Assembly: GCF_002001205.1 (NCBI RefSeq)
Contig: NZ_MUNZ01000124.1
Span: forward strand, 1 to 57,618
Length of the DNA: 57,618 nucleotides
Reading direction: 5' to 3'
Source of the DNA: Hydrogenophaga sp. A37
Lineage (GTDB): Bacteria > Pseudomonadota > Gammaproteobacteria > Burkholderiales > Burkholderiaceae_C
The notes beneath the pieces are model-generated. The model saw only the letters and a program-made list of their open reading frames with translations. It was not told where the DNA came from and searched no databases. This document shows positions 20,664 to 27,332 of this stretch, piece after piece (positions within the stretch are counted from its first letter, which is position 1; each line of letters begins with the position of its first letter). The position numbers were made by a program, and so were the translations under genes.

Positions 20664-21359
20664 ATGCAAGCCACCATCCAACGCAGCGCCAGTGACTTCT
20701 TTTTCCACGCAGAACCAGCGTCCAGCAATGAGGGTTTCGGACAGGCCCTGTTGCTGCGTGTGCTGGACGAGCTGGACTACGGTCTGCTGGTGATCGATGC
20801 CCAGGGGCACATCCGCCACGCGAACCACCTCGCCAGGCACGAGATGGCCAAGGGGCGGCTGATCGTGACCCACGGCCATGCCTTGTTGGGGCGCAGCACC
20901 GATCTGACCGCCAAGATCCAGGTGGCCTTGGAGCACGCCTTGCGGGGTCAGCGGCGGCTGGTGCTGCTCAAGCAAGGCGAACAAGAGCTTTCCATGGCGT
21001 TTGTTCCCTTGAGCCACCCGCTGGAGTTCGAAGCGCCGTCGGTGCTGGTGTTGCTCTCCCGCCAGAACGCTTGTGACAATCTCGCGCTGCGCATGTACGC
21101 ACGTGCCCAGAACCTGAGCCCCAGCGAAGAGTCGGTGCTGATTGCCCTGTGCCGAGGCTTGGCCATTCCCGACATCGCGCGCGAACACGGTGTGGCTGAG
21201 TCCACCGTGCGCAGCCAGATCAAGGCCCTGCGCGAAAAGACCGGTTGCAGCAGCATTCGCAGCATGATGCAGCGTGTGCACAGCCTGCCGCCCGTGGTGC
21301 CCGCATTGCGGGTGATCTCCCCGATGCTTCACAATGCCATGGAGTTTTCACAACCATGA
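20664..21359 (+). CDS. LuxR-type helix-turn-helix regulator
   Basis: 231 aa. The C-terminal GerE/LuxR-type HTH (about residues 145-205, 'LSPSEESVLIALCRGLAIPDIAREHG' region ending in 'STVRSQIKALREKTG') is clear. The N-terminal half starts like a PAS-type sensor ('LLVIDAQGHIRHANHLA'). No receiver domain or phosphorylatable Asp pattern is seen. A good ribosome-binding site (GAGGAAAG) precedes the ATG. A Crp-family gene follows after 6 bp, making a two-regulator operon. Target genes are unknown. Confidence 0.85.
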   Translation: MQATIQRSASDFFFHAEPASSNEGFGQALLLRVLDELDYGLLVIDAQGHIRHANHLARHEMAKGRLIVTHGHALLGRSTDLTAKIQVALEHALRGQRRLVLLKQGEQELSMAFVPLSHPLEFEAPSVLVLLSRQNACDNLALRMYARAQNLSPSEESVLIALCRGLAIPDIAREHGVAESTVRSQIKALREKTGCSSIRSMMQRVHSLPPVVPALRVISPMLHNAMEFSQP

Positions 21360-21365
21360 GCCTGG

Positions 21366-22016
21366 ATGCCCGCCTCCCCGTTTCTTCCCGCCAATGATGC
21401 GCCATCACCTCACATCAAGGCACTGGCCGAATTGGGTTTTCAGCGTCACTACCGCAGTGGCGCGCTGCTGATTCAGGAAGGTGAAACGGGCGACACGATC
21501 TACATCGTGCTCCAGGGCCGCCTGCGCGCCTTTCTCGGCGACGGCAACGGCAAGGAGCTGTCCCTGGGTTTTTACGGACCCCTCGAATACGTCGGCGAGA
21601 TGTCGCTCGACGGCGGTCCACGCTCCGCCAACGTCGAGGCGGTGGCTGCCACCACCTGTTCGGTCGTGTCGCGGCCGGTGCTGCTGAGCTACATCGCAGC
21701 CCACCCTGAATTCGCGCTGGAACTGATGGCCCGCCTGATTCACAGGGCGCGCCTGGCCACGCAGAGCGCGGGCAATGTCGCCCTCATCGATGTCTACGGA
21801 CGCTTGGTGCGATTGCTCAATCAGTGGGCCACCGAGCCCAACTCGCTCGGTGAACGCCGGCTCAGCGAGCGGCCCACCCACCAGGAGATGGCGCAACACC
21901 TCGCCTGTTCCCGCGAAATGGTCAGCCGTCTGCTGAAAGACCTTGAAACCGGCGGCTACATCGCCGTGCGCGCCCGCTGGATCTGGCTGCTCAAGACCCT
22001 GCCGACCCGTTGGTGA
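21366..22016 (+). CDS. Crp/Fnr family transcriptional regulator
   Basis: 216 aa. N-terminal cyclic-nucleotide-binding-like beta-roll ('LLIQEGETGDTIYIVLQGRLRAF' region, about residues 34-57) and C-terminal winged HTH ('EMAQHLACSREMVSRLLKDLE', about 175-197). No N-terminal cysteine cluster is present, so it is not an oxygen-sensing Fnr. It may bind cAMP or another ligand, or none. It is translated 6 bp after the LuxR gene, and the transcript ends at the strong hairpin at 22072-22099. Confidence 0.88.
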   Translation: MPASPFLPANDAPSPHIKALAELGFQRHYRSGALLIQEGETGDTIYIVLQGRLRAFLGDGNGKELSLGFYGPLEYVGEMSLDGGPRSANVEAVAATTCSVVSRPVLLSYIAAHPEFALELMARLIHRARLATQSAGNVALIDVYGRLVRLLNQWATEPNSLGERRLSERPTHQEMAQHLACSREMVSRLLKDLETGGYIAVRARWIWLLKTLPTRW

Positions 22017-22071
22017 AGGGCGTGTTGATCAGGGTTCGGGCCGCCTGAGGCGCGGTGGTCGCACAGGCAAA

Positions 22072-22099
22072 AAAAGAGCCGGCATCTGCCGGCTCTTTT
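22072..22099. terminator. Bidirectional Rho-independent terminator
   Basis: AAAAGAGCCGGC (22072-22083) and its exact complement GCCGGCTCTTTT (22088-22099) form a 12-bp stem with a 4-nt loop, flanked by A-tracts on one side and T-tracts on the other. It can therefore terminate both the Crp-family gene (plus strand) and the SWIB gene (minus strand), whose ends face each other here. Confidence 0.85.
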
Positions 22100-22142
22100 G
22101 GGGAGAAGTGACAGCGCCCCAAGCGCTGAGCACATCACACGA

Positions 22143-22586
22143 TCACTTCAGGTGTTCGTTGATCATCTTGGTCATTTCGAACATCGAAGCCTGGGCCTTC
22201 TTGAAGATCTCCTTCAGCTTGGCGTCGGCATTGATCATCCGCTTGTTGGCAGCGTCCTGCAGCTTGTTCTTCTTGATGTATTCCCAGACCTTCTTGGTCA
22301 CTTCGGTGCGGGGGATGGCGGTGCTGCCCACGATGGCGGCCAGCGCGGCGCTGGGCGTCATGGCCTTCATGAAGGCCGCGTTGGGGGTGCGCTTCTTGGC
22401 CGGAGCGGCGGCCTTCTTCGCAGGAGCAGCGGCTTTTTTGGCCGGTGCTGCGGCCTTCTTAGCGGGAGCAGCGGCCTTCTTGGCTGGTGCTGCGACCTTC
22501 TTGGCCGGAGCGGCCTTCTTCACGGGGGCGGCGGCTTTCTTGGCCGGAGCGGCTTTCTTTGCGGGAGCTTTTTTTGCAGTTGCCAT
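22143..22586 (-). CDS. SWIB/MDM2 domain protein with histone H1-like Ala-Lys-Pro tail
   Basis: 147 aa. Residues 2-66 are a low-complexity tail of repeated PAKKAAA units, as in bacterial histone H1-like proteins. Residues 76-147 form a SWIB domain ('PSAALAAIVGSTAIPRTEV', then 'KKVWEYIKKNKLQDAANKR'), a fold otherwise known from eukaryotic chromatin remodellers. It probably binds DNA through the tail and acts as a nucleoid-associated protein. The start at 22586 follows AAGGAA; an upstream in-frame extension is not conserved in style. The tail is encoded by near-identical repeated codon blocks, which could vary in number between strains. Confidence 0.88.
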   Translation of the reverse strand: MATAKKAPAKKAAPAKKAAAPVKKAAPAKKVAAPAKKAAAPAKKAAAPAKKAAAPAKKAAAPAKKRTPNAAFMKAMTPSAALAAIVGSTAIPRTEVTKKVWEYIKKNKLQDAANKRMINADAKLKEIFKKAQASMFEMTKMINEHLK

Positions 22587-22844
22587 GATGGTGTTTCCTT
22601 CTAGAAGTGGAATATTCACCAGCGGAAAACGCGCTTTCTCACTGGTGTCACGGATGCTAATGGAGATGCAACGCCATTCCAAGGTGGGTGATGGGTTTTT
22701 TTGCTGGTTTTCATAGGGGAAAGTGAGGTTTTTGACCCCGAAAACAACAATCAGCTGCGCGCGCTCTGCAAGCCATTTGTCAGAGCGAGCGGCCATGCTC
22801 CAATTTGCCTGTTGAAACAACCCTTCGCCGACGCGCTTTTCATC

Positions 22845-23354
22845 ATGAATTCGATGCCCGACTTTTCAACCTGTGACCTGTGCGACGCGCACAAGAGCGA
22901 CACCACCGGCGCGTTCCGCGTGTTGCCACCGATGTTCCGCGACTTCGGTGGTTTGCAGCGGTTTGCAGGACCTGTTGTCACGGTGCAGTGCCTGGACGAC
23001 AACAGCCTGGTCAAAGCAGCCGTGGAGAGCGTTGGCGAAGGACGCGTGCTGGTGGTGGACGGTGGTGCTTCACTGCGGCGTGCGTTGCTGGGCGGCACCC
23101 TCGGGGCCGCTGCCGCAAACAATGGCTGGGCGGGCGTGCTGATCGATGGCTGTGTTCGCGACGCGGCCGAACTGGCGGTGTGTCAGACCGGCATCCGTGC
23201 GCTGGGGCTCATGCCACTGCCGACCGAGCGGCGCCAACAGGGTCTGCGCGATCTGGTGGTGCGCATACAGGGCGTCTGGGTGCGCCCGGGCGATTGGCTT
23301 TACGCCGATGAAGACGGCACCGTCATTGCAGACCGGCCACTGCACGCAGCCTGA
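22845..23354 (+). CDS. rraA: RraA-family protein (regulator of RNase E activity / HMG aldolase-like)
   Basis: 169 aa from Met at 22845 (a second Met at 22854 would give 166). Typical segments are 'TCDLCDAHKSD' near the N-terminus, 'GRVLVVDGGASLRRALLGG', and 'GVLIDGCVRDAAEL', which holds the Arg-Asp pair used by the related 4-hydroxy-4-methyl-2-oxoglutarate aldolases. RraA in E. coli binds RNase E and modulates RNA decay; in many proteobacteria the same fold has aldolase activity, so function cannot be split by eye. Convergent with tauE, stop codons abutting. Confidence 0.88.
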   Translation: MNSMPDFSTCDLCDAHKSDTTGAFRVLPPMFRDFGGLQRFAGPVVTVQCLDDNSLVKAAVESVGEGRVLVVDGGASLRRALLGGTLGAAAANNGWAGVLIDGCVRDAAELAVCQTGIRALGLMPLPTERRQQGLRDLVVRIQGVWVRPGDWLYADEDGTVIADRPLHAA

Positions 23355-23360
23355 TCAGGC
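23349..23360. repeat. 12-bp palindrome at convergent stop codons (rraA / tauE-type gene)
   Basis: GCCTGATCAGGC, identical to 16645-16656. TGA (23352-23354) ends rraA and TCA (23355-23357) ends the opposing permease gene. It is short for a terminator and has no T-tract. Confidence 0.8.
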
Positions 23361-24170
23361 AGACAGGCCTTTGTAGAGCATGTAGGCCGCCAGCACATAC
23401 AGGATGCCCGCGAACACGCGCTTGAGCGATTTGACCGGCAGTGCATGGGCCGCCTTCACGCCCAACGGTGCCATGAACACGCTAACGATGGCGATCACCA
23501 GCAGGGCCGGCAGGAACACATAACCCAGCGATCCGCTGGGCAGGTTGGCCACACCGTGGCCTGAGATCACATAGCCGATGGCGTTGGCCAATGCGATGGG
23601 AAAGCCCAGCGCCGCGCTGGTGGCCACGGCGTTGTGGATGGCGACGTTGCACCAGGTCATGAAGGGCACGCTCACGAACCCACCGCCGGCTCCAACCAGT
23701 CCTGACAAAAAACCGATCGCGGTGCCCGCGCCGAGCTGGCCAGCCAGGCCAGGCAAGGTGCGCGAGGCTTTGGGTTTTTTATCGAGCAGCATTTGCGTGG
23801 CGGAGAAGCTCACGAATGCCGCGAACAGCAGCGCCAGTGATCCGCCTTTCAGCACCGCAAACACCCCGAGGCTGGCAATGCACGCGCCCAGCACGATGCC
23901 CGGCGCCAGGCGCTTGACGATGTCCCATCGCACGGCGCCGCGTTGGTGGTGGGCGCGCACGCTGGAGATGGAAGTGAAGATGATGGTGGCCATCGAGGTG
24001 GCGATCGCCATCTTGACCGCCAGGCCCGGCTCCACGCCCCGGTGGCTGAGGATGGCGCTGATGAAGGGCACCATGATCATGCCGCCGCCGATGCCCAGCA
24101 GGCCGGCGAGGAAACCCGTGCACAGACCGAGCGCGACCAGTTCAACGATCAGAAGTGGGTCGAGGCTCAT
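23355..24170 (-). CDS. TauE/SafE family sulfite or organic-anion exporter
   Basis: 271 aa with about eight hydrophobic segments in two homologous halves, each with a glycine signature: GIGGGMIMVP near residue 26 and GAGGGFVSVP near residue 165. Members export sulfite, sulfoacetate or other sulfur or organic anions, or import them; the substrate is not readable. Start at 24170 (MSLDPLLIVE) was chosen over an upstream in-frame ATG that runs into the terminator hairpin of 6S RNA. Confidence 0.85.
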   Translation of the reverse strand: MSLDPLLIVELVALGLCTGFLAGLLGIGGGMIMVPFISAILSHRGVEPGLAVKMAIATSMATIIFTSISSVRAHHQRGAVRWDIVKRLAPGIVLGACIASLGVFAVLKGGSLALLFAAFVSFSATQMLLDKKPKASRTLPGLAGQLGAGTAIGFLSGLVGAGGGFVSVPFMTWCNVAIHNAVATSAALGFPIALANAIGYVISGHGVANLPSGSLGYVFLPALLVIAIVSVFMAPLGVKAAHALPVKSLKRVFAGILYVLAAYMLYKGLSA

Positions 24171-24216
24171 GGGCAGCTGGGGAATGCAGAGGGACCACTC
24201 AAGGGGCCACAAACGA

Positions 24217-24241
24217 CTTGCGGCCCACAACGGGCCGCAAG
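24217..24241 (-). terminator. Hairpin just after 6S RNA
   Basis: A perfect 10-bp stem CTTGCGGCCC/GGGCCGCAAG with a 5-nt loop lies 11 nt beyond the proposed 3' end of 6S RNA on the minus strand. The following minus-strand sequence (TCGTTTGTGG) is only moderately T-rich. It plausibly ends the 6S precursor before tauE. Confidence 0.6.
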
Positions 24242-24251
24242 GGAGGAAGAA

Positions 24252-24427
24252 GGTGTCTGCAATGCCGCCGGACCGTCATCCTGAACCGGGGTTCAGGTGG
24301 GCCAGGGCAGCGTGACTTCGGGTTCATCTGACGCGAGATGCTCACACCCATCAGGCAATGTACCTAGCCCGTGCTCATGGAGCATTGGTTCAAGGAAATA
24401 TAAAGCCCGGCGCGCACTGCAGACAGT
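24252..24427 (-). ncRNA. ssrS: 6S RNA (ssrS)
   Basis: A stretch of about 176 nt between zapA and tauE with the anatomy of 6S RNA. The 5' segment TGTCTGCAGTGC (minus strand, 24425-24414) pairs with GCATTGCAGACA near the 3' end (one G-U pair), closing a long rod. The 3' arm contains GAACC...GGTTC followed by GGCGGCATTGCAGA, closely parallel to the E. coli 6S 3' region. The segment GTGTGAGCATCTCG matches the central-bubble side. The location downstream of zapA is the conserved one in proteobacteria. 6S binds sigma-70 RNA polymerase and represses transcription in stationary phase. Ends are approximate. Confidence 0.82.
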
Positions 24428-24431
24428 GCAA

Positions 24432-24437
24432 ATTGTA
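24432..24437 (-). promoter_or_regulatory. -10 element of the 6S RNA promoter
   Basis: On the minus strand TACAAT lies 4-6 nt upstream of the proposed 6S 5' end. No good -35 box is visible at 16-18 bp. The remaining sequence up to the zapA stop (24438-24499) shows no gene. Confidence 0.5.
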
Positions 24438-24499
24438 GGCGCAGCCAGCGCGTTGTGCCGCAAGTTCGTGCAATAAAAGCGTGCGAAACAGCGGCCTTT

Positions 24500-24883
24500 T
24501 CAGAGCAACTGACCGTCGCTGCCCAGCGAGTGGTCCAGGCGACGGATCAGGTCGTCCATGCGGGCTTGTGACGCTGGGTCGACCGGTTCGCCGCTGGAAG
24601 GAAAGCCGTGCTCCTGCAACGGGGCGGGTTCCGACTGCGCGAAGGACGACGCTGAGAAGCTCTGGGCCTCTTTCTGCGACAGCTCGAACGCGAGGTTGAG
24701 CGAGGCGAGCACGGCAATGCGGTCCCTGGCCTTGACTTTGCCGGCGTCGCGGATGCGGCACATCGCGGTGTCGACCCGTTCGACGGCGTCCAGCAGCGAA
24801 GACTCGCCGCCTGTCGGGCAGGCGAGCAGGTAGCTCTGGCCCATGATCTGGACTTCGATCTGCTTGGACGCGGGCTTGTTCAT
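24500..24883 (-). CDS. zapA: Cell division protein ZapA
   Basis: 127 aa. A cytosolic FtsZ-ring stabiliser that bundles FtsZ protofilaments. The conserved N-terminal part 'IEVQIMGQSYLLACP' and the 'LLDAVERVDTAM' helix are followed by a coiled-coil-forming C-terminus ('ARDRIAVLASLNLAFEL'). The C-terminal 40 residues are more variable. The start codon overlaps the zapB stop by 4 nt (ATGA), and 6S RNA lies directly downstream. Confidence 0.92.
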   Translation of the reverse strand: MNKPASKQIEVQIMGQSYLLACPTGGESSLLDAVERVDTAMCRIRDAGKVKARDRIAVLASLNLAFELSQKEAQSFSASSFAQSEPAPLQEHGFPSSGEPVDPASQARMDDLIRRLDHSLGSDGQLL

Positions 24884-25107
24884 TCGGTGTCCTTGGGCGT
24901 GTCTTCAATGCCTGCGGGGAGGCGGTCGAGCAAGGCGTCAATGCGCGCGCGTGCCGCGTTCAGCCGTGATTTGAGCGAGTCGCGCTCGCTTTTGAGGGCT
25001 GCCACCTGGTCGAGCAACAGACTATTGGTGCGCTGCAGTTCTTCATGGCGCAACAGCAAGCGCTCGACGCGCTCGGCGATCAGATCAAGGTGCTTGGGAT
25101 CGGCCAT
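24880..25107 (-). CDS. ZapB-like coiled-coil cell division protein (TIGR02449-type)
   Basis: 75 aa, almost entirely coiled coil (LLLRHEELQRTNSLLLDQVA, then 'SERDSLKSRLNAARARIDALL'). It is the usual partner gene before zapA in betaproteobacteria and is thought to bridge ZapA to the division apparatus. An in-frame ATG at 25131 exists, but it lies within a -10-like TACAATG, so I prefer MADPKHLDL at 25107. It is divergent from the B12 riboswitch transcript. Confidence 0.78.
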   Translation of the reverse strand: MADPKHLDLIAERVERLLLRHEELQRTNSLLLDQVAALKSERDSLKSRLNAARARIDALLDRLPAGIEDTPKDTE

Positions 25108-25129
25108 GGTGACAAAGTGTTGGTTTTGC

Positions 25130-25135
25130 ATTGTA
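25130..25135 (-). promoter_or_regulatory. Candidate -10 box of the zapB-zapA-ssrS transcript
   Basis: TACAAT on the minus strand, 23 nt before the chosen zapB start. No convincing -35 partner is seen, so this is a consensus match only. Confidence 0.35.
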
Positions 25136-25159
25136 GGGTTCCCGCAAGAAGGCCGGGCT

Positions 25160-25165
25160 TACAAT
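25160..25165 (+). promoter_or_regulatory. Candidate -10 box of the B12 riboswitch transcript
   Basis: TACAAT lies 8 nt before the first conserved base of the cobalamin riboswitch, where the promoter should be. The -35 region is not recognisable. With the minus-strand TACAAT at 25130 it makes a compact divergent promoter region. Confidence 0.45.
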
Positions 25166-25173
25166 CCCGCTCG

Positions 25174-25399
25174 TTGGTGCTCGCGGTGTGGTTCACATGC
25201 CGCAGTTCAACGGGAAGCAGGAGGGAAAGTTCACACGAACAGACCTAACCTGCGCTGCCCCCGCAACGGTAAGCAGACGGGACCACTGAAGCCATTTCAG
25301 GTGTCTCCGCTTTCATCCCGCAGCCACTGGCGAACCGGCTCAGACCGGTTCACTGGGAAGGCGATGAAGGTTGTTCTGTCAGCCCGGATACCGGCCAAC
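25174..25399 (+). promoter_or_regulatory. Cobalamin (AdoCbl) riboswitch
   Basis: Conserved blocks occur in order: TTGGTGCTCGCGGTG at the 5' end (25174), AACGGGAAGCAGG (25209), CCTGCGCTGCCCCCGCAACGG (25249), GCCACTGG (25323), CTGGGAAGGCG (25353) and the B12 box AGCCCGGATACCGGCC (25381). This is the classical aptamer that binds adenosylcobalamin and turns off the downstream genes. It lies 93 bp before btuB at the head of the whole B12 locus. Confidence 0.97.
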
Positions 25400-25427
25400 A
25401 AGGTGGCGGTGCGTCCTTCGTGGGATG

Positions 25428-25466
25428 CGCCGTCTTGACGCCCATGCGCTGTCGGGGAAGACGGCG
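25428..25466 (+). promoter_or_regulatory. Hairpin between riboswitch and btuB (possible expression platform)
   Basis: CGCCGTCTT (25428-25436) can pair with AAGACGGCG (25458-25466) as a 9-bp stem with a 21-nt loop. No T-tract follows, which argues against intrinsic termination. The btuB ATG 25 nt later has no clear Shine-Dalgarno sequence of its own. Control of translation or Rho access is therefore more likely. Confidence 0.4.
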
Positions 25467-25491
25467 AGGGCACATCAGCTTGTGATCTTTC

Positions 25492-27324
25492 ATGAAAACC
25501 CGTGCTTTTTCCGTGCGTCTGGCCGTTCTTCCCTTGGCCTGCGCCGCTGCTTTTCCCGCCCTGGCCCAGACGCCCCAAACCCTGCCCGAAACCGTGGTCA
25601 CGGCGACCCGCTCCCAGATTCCCGTGACCGATGTGGTGGCCGATGTGTCCATCGTGGACCGGGAGGAGATCGAGCGCAGCGGCGCCAACGGTCTGGCCGA
25701 CGTGTTGTCGCGTGTGCCAGGCATCACCGTGACCCGCAATGGCGGCCCCGCTTCGACCACCAGCGTGTACCTGCGCGGTGCCGAGACGCGCTTCACCGCT
25801 GTGTTCGTGGACGGGGTCCGCGTGGATTCGCAGTCCACCGGCGGCGCCAGCTGGAACGCGATCCCCTTGGCGCAGGTCGAGCGCATCGAGGTGCTGCGCG
25901 GTCCTGCGGCCGCGATCTACGGGTCGGACGCTCTGGCCGGTGTGGTCCAGATCTTCACCCGCCAGGGCGAAGCGGGTTTCTTTCCCTCGGTGCATCTGGG
26001 CGTGGGCACGTACAACACACGCGACATGAGCGTGTCGCTGCGGGGCGGCGAGGGCGCGGTGAACTACGCGCTGGGTCTGTCGGGCGAACGCAGCGACGGC
26101 TTCAATGCCAAGCCCACCGGCAACCCGGACCGCGACGGCTACCGGAGCCAGTCCGTCTCTGGCCGGCTGGGCTGGAAGTTCGCACCCGGTCATGAGTTGG
26201 AAGCCACGCTTCTCGACAGTGAGCAAACCTCGGCATACGACGGCTTCCGCCCCGGCCAGGACGACCAGAGCCAGCAAGACCTGCGCACCCTGGGGCTCAC
26301 CTGGTCTGCGGCCTGGAACGACACTTGGAAAACCCGGGCGGGTGTGACCCGCGGCATCGACCGCTATCAAACCACGCCGTCGCCATACCTCACCAACACG
26401 CGCATCGACACCTACCTCTTGCGCAACGAGTGGCGCATGGGCACGGCCACCCTGAGCGCCGATCTGGAGCGCCGCGAAGACCGTCTCATGAACGCCAGTA
26501 CCACCCCCGAACAGACCGACCGCGACCAGAACGCGCTCGCGCTGGGTTACACGCTGCGCCAGGGTGCGCACACGCTTCAGCTCAATGCCCGCCACGACGA
26601 TGACAGCGAGTTCGGTGGCCAGTCCACCGGCGGCGCCGCCTACGCGTTTGCGTTCACGCCCGCATGGCGCGCGACCGTGTCGGCCGGCACCGCGTTCCGC
26701 GTGCCCACCCTGTTTCAGCGCTTCAGCTTTTACGGCACGCCCGAGCTGAGGGCAGAAACGGCCCGCAACTTCGAAGCTGGCTTGCGCTACCAGGCGGGTC
26801 ATGATCGGGCCGGGTTTGCGCTGTACCGCAACGATGTGAAAAATCTGATTGATTACGTGGAGGGGCCTGGAACCTGTGCCAACGGCATGGGTGAATTCGC
26901 GGGTTGTTACGGCAACACGGGCCGGGCGCGCTACAGCGGCATCACGCTCAGCGGCGGCACCCGTGTGGGCACGGTCAACCTGGGTGCTTCGCTCGATCTG
27001 ATGCGTCCCAAAGACCAGGAGACCGGCCTGCGCCTCGCGCGTCGCGCCCAGACCCAGGCCACGCTGACCGCCGACACCCCGCTCGCCAGCTGGACACTCG
27101 GTGGCGAGTTGCAGCATGTTGGCTCTCGCTTCAACGACGCCGCCAACTTGCAGCTCCTGCCGGCCCACAGCCTGCTGAACCTGACGGCCAGCACCGCGCT
27201 CACGCCCGACTGGAAGCTGCAGGTCCGTGTCGACAACCTGACCGACAAGGCCTACGAGTCGGTGCTGGGCTACGCCACCGCCGGCCGCACTTTGTATGTC
27301 GGCCTGAACTGGTCGCCACGCTGA
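25492..27324 (+). CDS. btuB: TonB-dependent vitamin B12 outer-membrane receptor BtuB
   Basis: 610 aa. Signal peptide 1-25 (cleavage after ALA), TonB-box-like ETVVTATR at 33-40, a plug domain (about 45-155, with 'VEVLRGPAAAIYGSDALAGVV'-type ending) and a 22-strand barrel to the C-terminus. It imports cobalamin or cobinamide across the outer membrane using TonB energy. The last residues (NWSPR) do not end in the usual terminal aromatic residue. It is directly downstream of the cobalamin riboswitch and followed 8 bp later by cobB, so it leads a long operon. Confidence 0.94.
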   Translation: MKTRAFSVRLAVLPLACAAAFPALAQTPQTLPETVVTATRSQIPVTDVVADVSIVDREEIERSGANGLADVLSRVPGITVTRNGGPASTTSVYLRGAETRFTAVFVDGVRVDSQSTGGASWNAIPLAQVERIEVLRGPAAAIYGSDALAGVVQIFTRQGEAGFFPSVHLGVGTYNTRDMSVSLRGGEGAVNYALGLSGERSDGFNAKPTGNPDRDGYRSQSVSGRLGWKFAPGHELEATLLDSEQTSAYDGFRPGQDDQSQQDLRTLGLTWSAAWNDTWKTRAGVTRGIDRYQTTPSPYLTNTRIDTYLLRNEWRMGTATLSADLERREDRLMNASTTPEQTDRDQNALALGYTLRQGAHTLQLNARHDDDSEFGGQSTGGAAYAFAFTPAWRATVSAGTAFRVPTLFQRFSFYGTPELRAETARNFEAGLRYQAGHDRAGFALYRNDVKNLIDYVEGPGTCANGMGEFAGCYGNTGRARYSGITLSGGTRVGTVNLGASLDLMRPKDQETGLRLARRAQTQATLTADTPLASWTLGGELQHVGSRFNDAANLQLLPAHSLLNLTASTALTPDWKLQVRVDNLTDKAYESVLGYATAGRTLYVGLNWSPR

Positions 27325-27332
27325 GTGCCGCC

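Noticed and set aside
22380..22580. Regular short repeats that could look like a CRISPR array
   Set aside because: The repeats are in frame and encode the PAKKAAA tail of the SWIB protein; there are no unique spacers.
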